Part shown: positions 1-7,817 of the stretch, piece by piece
How positions within the stretch are numbered: the stretch's first letter is position 1
Layout: every line of letters begins with the position of its first letter
DNA from: an uncultured Eubacteriales bacterium
GTDB taxonomy: Bacteria > Bacillota > Clostridia > Christensenellales > Borkfalkiaceae
Direction of reading: 5' to 3'
Length of the DNA: 9,602 bases
Assembly (NCBI GenBank): GCA_905207385.1
Contig: CAJLLH010000035.1
Location: forward strand, 1-9,602
Made by a program: the position numbers and the translations under genes
The notes under the pieces: model-generated
What the model saw: the letters and a program-made list of their open reading frames with translations, nothing else
Database searches by the model: none
Told to the model about the DNA's origin: nothing

Positions 1-13
1 GTTAAACGCTTCT

Positions 14-313
14 TCACACGACGAAGAATGTGGCGCCGGAGCGGAAAGCGATAACCCAAAGATAGACGTTCAGAACGCCCAAAATGGGCATTAAAATCAT
101 AAGGAAAAGACTTTTCAATCGGTATTTATAGATAAACATACAGATATAAATCGTAATTGCACCGCCGAGGAAGGCTGTCAGGACAAGCCTTCCATCCGAG
201 GACTTGTTCGGGTGTTCTTCGTCGTAATCGTCCTTCAATCCCTTGATGAGTAAAAAGGAATAAAAGTTGACTGCGAGGATATACGCGATGAAAAAGAGAT
301 ACAGAATCAGCAT
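14..313 (-). CDS. Small three-helix membrane protein, DUF1294-like
   Basis: The protein has 99 residues and is mostly hydrophobic. Membrane segments are likely at about residues 2-23, 43-62 and 67-90, with a charged stretch between the first two (residues 24-42, rich in Lys, Asp and Glu). The Gly-Gly after the start of helix 2 (LTAFLGGAI, 45-53) followed by a basic turn (YKYRLKS, 62-68) resembles DUF1294 proteins, which are small membrane proteins of unknown function. The family call is from memory of the pattern. I chose the ATG at 311-313 because the reading frame further upstream runs antisense through purH and is not membrane-like. The ribosome binding site is weak (GAAAG close to the start). 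All 11 isoleucine codons are ATT or ATC, unlike the genes from purD onward. It diverges from purH, and no function can be assigned. Confidence 0.6.
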   Translation of the reverse strand: MLILYLFFIAYILAVNFYSFLLIKGLKDDYDEEHPNKSSDGRLVLTAFLGGAITIYICMFIYKYRLKSLFLMILMPILGVLNVYLWVIAFRSGATFFVV

Positions 314-364
314 ACTTTCAGTATGTTCCGTTTTTGCAAAAAATAAAAGAGGTATATATAAATT
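314..364. promoter_or_regulatory. Divergent 51-base gap with two inverted repeats
   Basis: This gap must hold the 5' signals of the minus-strand membrane gene and, unless purH is read from further upstream, of purH as well. It is AT-rich. Two inverted repeats are visible: CATACT-TTC-AGTATG (311-325), which contains the start codon of the minus-strand gene, and the perfect 12-base palindrome TTTTTGCAAAAA (331-342). AGAGG at 348-352 is the likely purH ribosome binding site, 12 bases before the ATG. I could not find a convincing -35/-10 pair for either direction. A TATATA lies at 353-358, but it is downstream of the purH ribosome binding site and so cannot be its -10. Confidence 0.35.
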
Positions 365-1987
365 ATGACAATGAAGAAAAGAGCTTTGGTAAGTGTTTCG
401 GATAAGACGGGCGTAGTGGATTTTTGCCGCGGGCTCAAAAAATGCGGTTATGAAATCATTTCTACGGGCGGAACGGCAAAGGCACTGACGGAAGCAGGAA
501 TTTCCGTTATCGGTATCAGCGACATTACGGGTTTTCCCGAATGTCTCGACGGGAGGGTAAAGACGTTGCATCCTGCAGTTCATGCGGGACTTTTGGCCAT
601 GCGCTCCAATCCCGAACATATGGCTCAGCTCGAAAAGTTGGGGATTAATACAATCGATGTGGTCGTCGTCAACCTTTATCCCTTTAAGGCGACAATTTCC
701 AAACCGGGCGTTTCGTTTGCGGAAGCCGTGGAGAATATCGACATCGGCGGCCCGACCATGATTCGCGCCGCGGCGAAAAATTATCAGGACGTCGCAGTCG
801 TCGTAGACCCTAAGGATTACGAAAAAGTACTTTCCGAGTTAGAGTCGGGCGGCGTTTCTTTGGAAACGAAGAAATACCTTCAATATAAAGTGTTTGCGCA
901 TACGGCGGTATACGACAGCATGATTTCCAATTATCTCGCCGGACAGCTGGGGATTCGTTTCCCCGACAGCATTACGTTCGCCTATGAAAAGGCGCAGGAT
1001 ATGCGCTACGGCGAAAACCCTCAGCAGACGGCAGTATTCTACAACGAGCCGTTCATCCGCAAAGGTTCGCTTTCTTCTGCAAAGCAGCTCTGGGGCAAGG
1101 AACTTTCCTACAACAACATCAACGACGCAAACGGCGCGCTTGAACTTCTCAAGGAATTCGGCTCAACCCCCGCGGTGGTAGCGTGCAAGCACGCAAATCC
1201 CTGCGGCGTAGGCACGGGCAAGGACATTTACGAAGCATATATGCGCGCATACACCTCCGACCCCGTATCGGTGTTCGGCGGAATACTAGCAATCAACGGC
1301 ACGGTGGACGAAAAGGTTGCCGAAGAAATAAGCAAAATCTTTATCGAAATAGTTATGGCGCCCGCTTACACCGAAAAGGCGCTTGAAATTCTCGAAGGCA
1401 AAAAGAATATCCGTCTTCTTCAGATAGACGATATTTCCGCCCGCCGCGACAAGTCTGCCCGCGATATGAAAAAGGTTTACGGCGGACTTCTCGTTCAGGA
1501 GTACGACGAATGCCTTATAAAGGACGAAGATATGGGTCTGTTCTCACGCAAGGCTGAAGTTACCGTAACCAAGACCCCCTCGGGCAAGGATAAAACCGTT
1601 TACGGACTCGGCGTTGTAACTGACAGAGCGCCCACCGCGGAGGAAGTAGAGGCAATGATGTTCGCATGGAGGGTTGTAAAGCACACCAAGTCCAACGCGA
1701 TAGTAATAGGCAAGCCCGGCAGAACTACGGGCATAGGCATGGGTCAGACCAACCGCATATGGGCGGCTCAGCAGGCTATAGCGCACGCGGGCGACGAAGC
1801 CAAGGGTTCGGTTATGGCGTCCGACGCGTTCTTCCCCTTCTCCGACTGCGTTGAAGAATGCGTAAAGGCTGGCATCACGGCAATTATTCAGCCGGGCGGC
1901 TCTGTTCGCGACAAGGATTCCGTAGACGCCGCCAACGCTGCGGGCATAGCTATGGTATTTGTCGGCGACAGACATTTCAAACACTGA
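365..1987 (+). CDS. purH: Bifunctional AICAR transformylase / IMP cyclohydrolase
   Basis: This cytoplasmic enzyme carries out the last two steps of de novo purine synthesis: AICAR plus 10-formyl-tetrahydrofolate to FAICAR, then ring closure to IMP. At 540 residues it is of normal or slightly long length. The N-terminal MGS-like cyclohydrolase domain (about 3-200) shows VSDKTG, STGGTA, GRVKTLHP and NIDIGGPTMIRAAAKN. The transformylase domain (about 210-540) shows RYGENPQQ (214-221), ELSYNNINDANGA, KHANPCG with the catalytic Lys275-His276 pair, an FGGI segment, and the C-terminal DAFFPFSDCVE, QPGGSVRD and GDRHFKH. The start at 365 follows AGAGG by 12 bases; an ATG at 371 is the alternative. Codon use changes inside the gene at roughly residues 212-267: ATA is absent from the first 18 isoleucine codons and then makes up about 11 of the next 20. 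The reading frame is intact throughout. It is followed by purD after 121 bases. Confidence 0.97.
   Translation: MTMKKRALVSVSDKTGVVDFCRGLKKCGYEIISTGGTAKALTEAGISVIGISDITGFPECLDGRVKTLHPAVHAGLLAMRSNPEHMAQLEKLGINTIDVVVVNLYPFKATISKPGVSFAEAVENIDIGGPTMIRAAAKNYQDVAVVVDPKDYEKVLSELESGGVSLETKKYLQYKVFAHTAVYDSMISNYLAGQLGIRFPDSITFAYEKAQDMRYGENPQQTAVFYNEPFIRKGSLSSAKQLWGKELSYNNINDANGALELLKEFGSTPAVVACKHANPCGVGTGKDIYEAYMRAYTSDPVSVFGGILAINGTVDEKVAEEISKIFIEIVMAPAYTEKALEILEGKKNIRLLQIDDISARRDKSARDMKKVYGGLLVQEYDECLIKDEDMGLFSRKAEVTVTKTPSGKDKTVYGLGVVTDRAPTAEEVEAMMFAWRVVKHTKSNAIVIGKPGRTTGIGMGQTNRIWAAQQAIAHAGDEAKGSVMASDAFFPFSDCVEECVKAGITAIIQPGGSVRDKDSVDAANAAGIAMVFVGDRHFKH
1000..1165. other. Codon-usage breakpoint inside purH
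   Basis: From hand counts, isoleucine is never ATA in the membrane gene (0 of 11) or in purH up to about 1280 (0 of 18), but ATA makes up about 11 of 20 in the rest of purH and 22 of 29 in purD. Leucine TTG is 5 of 16 in purH before 1000 and absent after. Histidine is CAT in all four cases up to about 905 and CAC from 1190. Threonine goes from mainly ACG (9 of 13) to mainly ACC (about 10 of 16). Asparagine switches from mostly AAT to mostly AAC at about 1015. Together these place the change near 1000-1165, which encodes the very conserved RYGENPQQ to ELSYNNIND part of the protein. This is the kind of place where two homologous sequences could be joined by recombination or by an assembler. Confidence 0.65.
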
Positions 1988-2044
1988 TTGACCCGCACAT
2001 ATGCCGCAACTATTCATTCGGCATTAAATAATTTTATATACTCT

Positions 2045-2080
2045 GCGCGTTCGGAAACAACTCAAATTTTCCGGGCGCGC
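2045..2080 (+). other. Strong RNA hairpin between purH and purD
   Basis: GCGCGTTCGGAAA (2045-2057) pairs with TTTCCGGGCGCGC (2068-2080) over 13 positions, two of them G-U, leaving a 10-base loop. It ends 28 bases before the purD start. There is no long T run behind it (TTAAGAATTTAATT), so it is not a standard terminator. It could slow or partly stop transcription, or mark an mRNA processing or stabilising site inside the operon. The same gap holds a weaker 6-bp hairpin, ATGCCG/CGGCAT (2001-2006/2019-2024), followed by an AT-rich stretch. It also holds a poor promoter-like pair, TTGACC-17-TATTCA (1988-2016), which I would not call. Confidence 0.45.
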
Positions 2081-2108
2081 TTAAGAATTTAATTATACAG
2101 GTGAAAAT

Positions 2109-3389
2109 ATGAACGTACTTGTAATAGGCAACGGCGGCAGGGAGCACGCCATATTGCTTGCGCTTAAAAAGAGCAAGCGCGTAGAAAAACTTTACTGCAT
2201 GAAGGGCAACGCGGGCACCGCTCAGATAGCCGAAAACGTAAACGTCGACTATATGAATATTCCCGCAGTCGTTGAGTTTGCTCAAGCTCATCCCGAGATA
2301 GACTATTACGTAGTCGCTCCCGACGACCCTCTTGCAATAGGTCTTGTGGACGCTCTCGAGGGCATAGGCAAGCGCTGCTTCGGTCCCCGCAAAGACGCCG
2401 CCATTATAGAAGCGAGCAAAGCTTTTTCCAAAAACCTTATGAAAAAGTACGGCATACCCACCGCCGAATCGGAAATTTTTGATGATTACGACAAAGCTCT
2501 CGGATACATAAAAAAACAGGGCGCGCCCATAGTTTTAAAAGCCGACGGTCTTGCGCTCGGAAAAGGCGTACTAATATGCAACACCTTGGAAGAAGCCGAA
2601 GAAGGTTTAAAGCAGATTATGCTTGACAAAGCGTTCGGTTCGGCGGGCAACAAGGTTGTTATAGAAGAGTGCATGCGCGGACTCAAATACACCCCCGGCG
2701 AAGAAGTTTCCGTGCTTTCATTCACCGACGGCAAGACGATAGTTCCAATGATAACCTCGTGCGACCACAAGCGCGCGCTTGACGGCGACAAGGGGCTCAA
2801 TACGGGCGGCATGGGCACGTTCTCGCCCTGCCCGTTCTGGACGAAGGAGCTTGAAGAGGAAGTCATGAACAAAATCATGATTCCTACAATGAACGCAATG
2901 AATGCGGAGGGCAGAACGTTCAAGGGTTGCCTTTACTTCGGGCTTATGCGTACGGACAAGGGCATGAAGGTGGTTGAATACAATTCCCGCTTCGGCGATC
3001 CCGAAACTCAGGTAGTTCTTCCGATGCTTAAAACCGACCTTATGGACATATTCGAGGCGGTAACCGACGAAAAACTTTCGGATATTAAAATAGAGTGGGA
3101 AGACGGCGCGTGCGTTTGCGTAGTGCTTGCAAGCGGCGGATATCCCGTAAAGTATGAAAAAGGCAAAGTAATAACCATAGGCGACGTTGGCGACTGTCAG
3201 ATAGTTCACGCAGGCACGGCGATGAAAGACGGCAGGCTCGTAACGTCGGGCGGACGCGTTCTGGGCGTGGTTGCAAAGGGTGCAGACGTCGAAGAGGCGC
3301 GCACCAAAGCTTACGCCGCAGTCAAAAACATAAGCTGGGACGGCATGTCTTACCGCACGGATATAGGCATAAAGTACCGCGAAGGCTGA
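2109..3389 (+). CDS. purD: Phosphoribosylamine-glycine ligase (GAR synthetase)
   Basis: PurD joins glycine to 5-phosphoribosylamine with ATP, giving GAR, the second step of purine synthesis in the cytoplasm. The protein has 426 residues, typical for the family. The N-terminal fold shows GNGGREHAI (7-15). The ATP-grasp region carries LKADGLALGKGV, then HKRALDGDKGLNTGGMG (GGMG at 233-236), and the metal-binding EYNSRFGDPETQ (290-301). The C-terminal part has LASGGYP and the usual GRVLGV segment. The start is fixed by AGGTGA at 2099-2104, four bases before the ATG. ATA is the main isoleucine codon (22 of 29), which sets the native codon style of this stretch. It lies between purH and purL on the same strand and is probably co-transcribed with them, unless the hairpins in the gaps interrupt transcription. 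Confidence 0.97.
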   Translation: MNVLVIGNGGREHAILLALKKSKRVEKLYCMKGNAGTAQIAENVNVDYMNIPAVVEFAQAHPEIDYYVVAPDDPLAIGLVDALEGIGKRCFGPRKDAAIIEASKAFSKNLMKKYGIPTAESEIFDDYDKALGYIKKQGAPIVLKADGLALGKGVLICNTLEEAEEGLKQIMLDKAFGSAGNKVVIEECMRGLKYTPGEEVSVLSFTDGKTIVPMITSCDHKRALDGDKGLNTGGMGTFSPCPFWTKELEEEVMNKIMIPTMNAMNAEGRTFKGCLYFGLMRTDKGMKVVEYNSRFGDPETQVVLPMLKTDLMDIFEAVTDEKLSDIKIEWEDGACVCVVLASGGYPVKYEKGKVITIGDVGDCQIVHAGTAMKDGRLVTSGGRVLGVVAKGADVEEARTKAYAAVKNISWDGMSYRTDIGIKYREG

Positions 3390-3413
3390 TTATATCTGTT
3401 TAAAATTAATTTT

Positions 3414-3429
3414 GCGGCGGCTCCGCCGC
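3414..3429 (+). other. GC-rich hairpin between purD and purL
   Basis: GCGGCGG (3414-3420) and CCGCCGC (3423-3429) are exact reverse complements separated by CT, so a stem of six pairs with a four-base loop is realistic. It lies 24 bases after the purD stop, in a gap that is otherwise AT-rich. What follows (GTTATATTAAG) has too few T residues for a classical terminator. It may be a weak terminator or an intra-operon mRNA structure. Confidence 0.4.
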
Positions 3430-3474
3430 GTTATATTAAGTAACTCCTTATTATTTTTACCGCATGGAGCGCAT

Positions 3475-6400
3475 ATGATTTACAGAATTTTCGTTGAAAA
3501 GAAAGATAATTTACAGGCAAAAAAGGTTATGGACGAGGCGAAAAATCTCCTCGGCATAAAGGATATAAAGGACGTGCGCGTGCTTATCCGCTACGACGTG
3601 GAGGGCATGAGCGAAAAAGAGCTTGAACAAGCTATCCCCGGCGTATTTTCCGAACCTCCCGTAGACAACGTTTACAGGGAGAGCGTTGAATTCGGCAAAG
3701 ATTACTCGGTATTTGCAATAGCTTACCTTACCGGTCAGTACGACCAGCGTGCAGACAGCGCCGCTCAGTGCGTTCAGCTTCTCACCCAGAAAGAGCGTCC
3801 TTTAATCAAGTGCGCCCGCGTTTATGCGGTAAAAGGCGCTTCGGCAGAGGAAGTGGAAAAGCTTAAAAAGCACCTTATCAACCCCGTCGAAAGCGAAGAA
3901 GTAAGCCTTGAAAAGCCCGCCTCGCTTGCACACGAGCACGTGGAAGCTCCCGACGTTGAAAGCGTGAACGGCTTTACCAATATGTCTGACGAAGAAATTG
4001 CGGCATACCACAAAAAGATGGGCTTTGCGATGTCTGTCGAAGACCTCGCGTTTGTCCGCGATTATTTCATTTCCGAAAAGCGCGACCCTACAGAAACCGA
4101 ACTTAAAGTTATAGATACATACTGGTCTGACCATTGCCGCCACACAACCTTCGCAACCGAGATTACGGGCGTTGAAATAAACGGCGACAATGCGCGCGTA
4201 AAGGACGCTTACAAACTTTACAACGACCTTTTCTCCGAACTGTACGCAGGCAGAAAGGATAAGTATCCTTGCCTAATGGATATAGCAACCATAGGCGCTA
4301 AAAAACTTAAAAAAGACGGCAGACTTGCAAACCTTGACGAATCGGAAGAAATAAACGCCTGCTCTATAAACGTAGACGTGGAACTTGACGGCAAGCCCGA
4401 AAAGTATACCGTAATGTTCAAAAACGAAACGCACAACCACCCCACCGAAATCGAACCTTTCGGCGGCGCGGCAACCTGCCTCGGCGGCGCAATACGCGAC
4501 CCTCTTTCGGGACGCACCTACGTTCTTCAGTCAATGCGCATAACTGGTGCGGCTGACCCCACCGAACCGCTTGAAAACACTCTGCCAGGCAAGCTTCCCC
4601 AGCGCGTCATAACAACGACCGCGGCGGCAGGCTTTTCTTCCTACGGCAACCAGATAGGTCTTGCCACCGGTCAGGTAGACGAAGTTTACCACCCCGGATA
4701 TAAGGCAAAAAGGCTTGAAACGGGCTTCGTTGTTGCGGGCGCAAAATCGGATATGATTTACCGCGAACGCCCCGCCGAAGGCGACGTAATAATCCTTCTC
4801 GGCGGCGAAACGGGTCGCGACGGCTGCGGCGGCGCTACTGGCTCTTCCAAGGCTCACGATAAAAAGTCAGTTCAGACGTGCGGCGCGGAAGTGCAGAAGG
4901 GCAACGCGCTTACCGAACGCAAGCTTCAAAGGCTTTTCCTCAACAAGGAAGCTACCCGCAAAATCAAAAAGTGCAACGACTTCGGCGCGGGCGGCGTATC
5001 CGTCGCCATAGGCGAACTTTCCGACGGCGTTGAAATACAGCTCGACCTCGTTCCCAAAAAGTATCAGGGACTTTCGGGCACTGAACTTGCCATCTCCGAA
5101 TCTCAGGAAAGAATGGCGGTAGTAGTCAAAAAGGAGGACGCGGAGGAGTTTATAAAGCTCGCCGCCAAAGAAAACCTTACCGCAACGCCCGTAGCCGTCG
5201 TTACCTCCGACAGGCGCCTGAAGATGTTCCACCGCGGCAGGGCGATAGTGGATATTTCGCGCGACTTCCTCGATACCAACGGCGTTAAACAGCGCACCCC
5301 CGCAGAAATCGACGAAAATAAAACTCATTTCTTTGCTCCCAAAGCAGACGGCGATTTTGAAAAAGATATGCTGTCAACGCTTTCCGACCTCAACGTATGC
5401 TCCAAGAAGGGTCTTTCCGAAACGTTCGACTCGACTATAGGCGCAAAGTCGGTATATATGCCCTTCGGCGGCAAAAACCAGCTTACGCCCGTAACCGCAA
5501 TGGCGGCTAAAATTGTCGGCGGCGAAACGGACGACTGCACTGTATCCGCATACGGCTATAATCCCAACCTTATGTCTTCTTCGCCTTTCACGGGCGCAAT
5601 ATATTCCATAGTAACCTCGGTAGCAAAAGTTGTTGCGGCGGGCGCGGAAATGAACGATATCCGCCTTACGCTTCAGGAATTCTTCATGCGCCTTAGGGAC
5701 GATAAAAAGCGCTGGGGCGTTCCTCTTTCGGCGCTCCTCGGCGCGCTGTACGCGCAGATAAATCTCGGTCTTGCGGCAATCGGCGGCAAAGACTCGATGA
5801 GCGGCACGTTCGAAGATATAGACGTGCCTCCCACGCTGATATCATTTGCGCTTGCGCCTGCAAAGGCTTCGCGCCTTATAACCAACGTACCCCAAAAAGC
5901 AGGCGAAAAAATGTGGCTTCTGCCCATGCGCAAGGACGAAAATTCCGTTCCCGACTTCGGCTACCTCAAAAAGCTGTATGCTGCCGTTCATTCGGGCATA
6001 TCTGCGGGCGTAATAAAGCACGCAACGGTTATAGAGCAGGGAGGTATTGCTTCCGCTGTGGCAAAGAGCTGTTTCGGCAACGGTCTCGGTTTTGAGTTTG
6101 CTCTTCCCGAGGGTGAGCTGTTCACCGAACGCTACGGCGATATCATAGTATGCGCCGACGACGTGTCTTCGCTCGGCGTTGACAGCGTGTATATAGGCGA
6201 AACAAAGCAGGGCGACTTTGTCTGCGGCGGCAAAACTGTATCTTACTCTAAAGTTCTCAGGGCTTATACGTCAAAGCTCGACGGCGTATTCCCCGCAACC
6301 GCTGCCGCTGAGGGCGACGTTCCCGACTGCGACTATAATGGCGAGGGCAAGTACAGCAGCATAGCTATAAAGACAGCAAAGCCCCGCGTATTCATTCCCG

Positions 6401-7176
6401 CATTCCCCGGCACCAACTGCGAACTGGATACAGAGCGCAAGTTCCGCCTTGCGGGCGCAGAAACGGAAATTGTAGTTATACGCAACCGTTCGCCCAAGGA
6501 CATTGAAGAAAGCGTTCAGGCAATAATAAAAGCCATCGAAGGGGCAAACATAATCGCGTTCCCCGGCGGCTTCTCTGGCGGCGACGAACCCGACGGTTCG
6601 GGCAAGTTCATAGCCACCACATTCAAGAACCCCGCCGTATCCGAAAAAATTGCCGACCTTCTCGACAGGCGCGATGGACTTATCCTCGGCATATGCAACG
6701 GCTTCCAGGCGCTTATAAAGCTCGGACTTGTGCCCTACGGCAAGGTAAGTCCGCTTACCTCTGGTTCGCCCACGCTTACCTATAACAACATTGCGCGCCA
6801 CGTTTCCACGCTCGTCGATATAAGGGTTGCGTCGGTAAAGAGCCCCTGGCTTGCGGCTTGCAAGGTAGGCGAAGTGTACACCGTTCCCGTATCTCACGGC
6901 GAAGGCAAACTTATCGCGCCCCATTCCGAGCTTGAAAAGATGCGCAAGAACGGACAGATTGCAACGCAGTACTGCGACGCGTCCGGCGTTCCCACAATGC
7001 TCAGCCCTTACAACCCCAACGGCAGCATGTGGGCTATCGAGGGCATAACCTCGCCCGACGGCAGGGTGTTCGGCAAGATGGGTCATTCCGAGCGCACCGG
7101 CGAAAATCTTTACAAGAACTGCTGCGGCAACTTCGACATGAAGATTTTTGAAAGCGGCGTAAAATACTTCAAATAA
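3475..7176 (+). CDS. purL: FGAM synthase, single-chain PurL with fused glutaminase
   Basis: PurL converts FGAR plus glutamine and ATP to FGAM, the fourth step of purine synthesis. At 1233 residues this is the long form found in Clostridia and some relatives (clade II), so separate PurQ and PurS are not needed. In order: a PurS-like N-terminus; YWSDHCRHTTF with SDHCRHTTF at 218-226; NETHNHPTEIEPFGGA starting at 317; GRDGCGGATGSS; GAGGVSVAIGELSDG; GGKDSMSGTF in the second synthase half; and a class I glutamine amidotransferase domain from about 968, with FPGTNCELD, FPGGFSGGDEPDG, nucleophile Cys1074 in LGICNGFQ and His1141 in SHGEGK. The start is the ATG at 3475, five bases after GGAG (3466-3469), and MIYRIFVEKK is the usual family beginning. 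A TTG at 3412 in the same frame would add residues overlapping the hairpin and has no support. It lies 85 bases after purD. Confidence 0.97.
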   Translation: MIYRIFVEKKDNLQAKKVMDEAKNLLGIKDIKDVRVLIRYDVEGMSEKELEQAIPGVFSEPPVDNVYRESVEFGKDYSVFAIAYLTGQYDQRADSAAQCVQLLTQKERPLIKCARVYAVKGASAEEVEKLKKHLINPVESEEVSLEKPASLAHEHVEAPDVESVNGFTNMSDEEIAAYHKKMGFAMSVEDLAFVRDYFISEKRDPTETELKVIDTYWSDHCRHTTFATEITGVEINGDNARVKDAYKLYNDLFSELYAGRKDKYPCLMDIATIGAKKLKKDGRLANLDESEEINACSINVDVELDGKPEKYTVMFKNETHNHPTEIEPFGGAATCLGGAIRDPLSGRTYVLQSMRITGAADPTEPLENTLPGKLPQRVITTTAAAGFSSYGNQIGLATGQVDEVYHPGYKAKRLETGFVVAGAKSDMIYRERPAEGDVIILLGGETGRDGCGGATGSSKAHDKKSVQTCGAEVQKGNALTERKLQRLFLNKEATRKIKKCNDFGAGGVSVAIGELSDGVEIQLDLVPKKYQGLSGTELAISESQERMAVVVKKEDAEEFIKLAAKENLTATPVAVVTSDRRLKMFHRGRAIVDISRDFLDTNGVKQRTPAEIDENKTHFFAPKADGDFEKDMLSTLSDLNVCSKKGLSETFDSTIGAKSVYMPFGGKNQLTPVTAMAAKIVGGETDDCTVSAYGYNPNLMSSSPFTGAIYSIVTSVAKVVAAGAEMNDIRLTLQEFFMRLRDDKKRWGVPLSALLGALYAQINLGLAAIGGKDSMSGTFEDIDVPPTLISFALAPAKASRLITNVPQKAGEKMWLLPMRKDENSVPDFGYLKKLYAAVHSGISAGVIKHATVIEQGGIASAVAKSCFGNGLGFEFALPEGELFTERYGDIIVCADDVSSLGVDSVYIGETKQGDFVCGGKTVSYSKVLRAYTSKLDGVFPATAAAEGDVPDCDYNGEGKYSSIAIKTAKPRVFIPAFPGTNCELDTERKFRLAGAETEIVVIRNRSPKDIEESVQAIIKAIEGANIIAFPGGFSGGDEPDGSGKFIATTFKNPAVSEKIADLLDRRDGLILGICNGFQALIKLGLVPYGKVSPLTSGSPTLTYNNIARHVSTLVDIRVASVKSPWLAACKVGEVYTVPVSHGEGKLIAPHSELEKMRKNGQIATQYCDASGVPTMLSPYNPNGSMWAIEGITSPDGRVFGKMGHSERTGENLYKNCCGNFDMKIFESGVKYFK

Positions 7177-7227
7177 TAAAAGAGCTTTTATTCAAAAACA
7201 AAGCAATTTTTATAAAAACAGAGCCGA

Positions 7228-7266
7228 TTAAACCGCAGGTTGATTTAGATGCAACCTGCGGTTTAA
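7228..7266 (+). terminator. Perfect 15-bp stem-loop after purL
   Basis: TTAAACCGCAGGTTG (7228-7242) and CAACCTGCGGTTTAA (7252-7266) are exact reverse complements around a nine-base loop. The position, 51 bases after the purL stop and before the next promoter, suits transcription termination. The T run is short (GGTTTAA), but the outer AT pairs make the structure nearly symmetrical, so it could act on both strands. A smaller AT hairpin, AATAAAAG/CTTTTATT (7175-7192), overlaps the purL stop codon, and the palindrome TTTTTATAAAAA sits at 7207-7218. Confidence 0.65.
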
Positions 7267-7286
7267 AGCATTCAACTTATGGTATG

Positions 7287-7315
7287 TTGTAATCAACCGC
7301 GGTGCAAGCTATAAT
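7287..7315 (+). promoter_or_regulatory. Promoter of the XRE gene pair
   Basis: TTGTAA (7287-7292) and a perfect TATAAT (7310-7315) are separated by 17 bases, a good housekeeping-sigma promoter. It lies just behind the purL stem-loop and 28 bases before the XRE start, giving a short leader. The -35 hexamer sits inside the small palindrome GTTG-TAAT-CAAC (7286-7297). This could be an operator for the regulator encoded downstream, since XRE proteins often control their own gene, but that is inference. Confidence 0.6.
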
Positions 7316-7343
7316 ATCGGCAGAAATCAAGGAGGTAAAAATT

Positions 7344-7817
7344 ATGACTACACTCGGTCAGAGAATTGCGCAATGCCGCAAAAACGCATCACTCACGCAG
7401 GAGGAGCTTGCGGAAAAATGTTCGGTTACGCCGCAGGCGGTATCCAAGTGGGAGAACGATATCTCCGCGCCCGATATTGCGCTCATTCCCGTGCTTGCAA
7501 AGCTTTTCAACGTATCTTGCGACGAACTTTTAGGCGCTGACCCGCAGTCGCCCAAAGCCGTTCCGCCCGAAACGTTGGATTTAAGCAAGGTAATTTTAAA
7601 AATAACCGTGCACAGCTCCGACGGAGATAACGTTAAGCTGAACCTGCCCTTTATGCTCGCCGAACCGTTTTTGAAAAGCGCGAAATTCGGCGGAAGCGAC
7701 GCGCTTAAAAGCATAGATTTTTCGCAGGTAACCCAGCTTATAAAAAGCGGCGCGGTAGGAAAACTTATCGAAATCAATTCCGCCGACGGCGACATAGTGG
7801 AAATTTCAGCGGAATGA
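7344..7817 (+). CDS. XRE-family DNA-binding regulator with extra C-terminal domain
   Basis: The protein has 157 residues. Residues 4-64 form a classical Cro/C1-type helix-turn-helix domain: LGQRIAQCRKNASLTQEELAEK, then SVTPQAVSKWEN (recognition helix about 28-38), then the family ending FNVSCDELLG. A Pro-rich linker follows (about 66-77). The C-terminal part (82-157) has KITVHSSDGDNVKLNLP and then LIKSGAVGKLIEINSADGDIVEI. It resembles the small domain found at the end of SHOCT-like/DUF2089-type clostridial proteins, though I cannot confirm the family name. The start follows AGGAGG (7330-7335) by eight bases. A GTG at 7302 in frame would place the start upstream of the -10 and is rejected. The gene overlaps the next one by four bases (ATGA), so the two are probably translationally coupled. 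Target genes and any signal are unknown. Confidence 0.85.
   Translation: MTTLGQRIAQCRKNASLTQEELAEKCSVTPQAVSKWENDISAPDIALIPVLAKLFNVSCDELLGADPQSPKAVPPETLDLSKVILKITVHSSDGDNVKLNLPFMLAEPFLKSAKFGGSDALKSIDFSQVTQLIKSGAVGKLIEINSADGDIVEISAE

Noticed and set aside
314..619. N-terminal extension of the minus-strand membrane gene to an ATG at 619
   Set aside because: The extension runs antisense through the purH start and encodes unpatterned Cys/Arg-rich sequence. The hydrophobic protein begins naturally at 313.
1988..2108. Purine riboswitch or PurR-type operator ahead of purD or purH
   Set aside because: Neither this gap nor 314-364 shows the three-way-junction pairing and conserved loops of a purine riboswitch, and I see no PurBox-like sequence.
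3412..3474. Upstream TTG start for purL
   Set aside because: It has no ribosome binding site, falls in the GC hairpin, and adds residues not found in the family. GGAG five bases before the ATG at 3475 decides the start.
6271..7086. Long open frame of 271 codons on the minus strand inside purL
   Set aside because: It is antisense to the glutaminase domain of purL, has a low-complexity composition rich in Ala, Gly, Tyr and Val, and no recognisable motif. It follows from the strong codon bias of purL. Other antisense frames in purH, purD and purL (for example 1544-2017 and 4867-5328) are the same.
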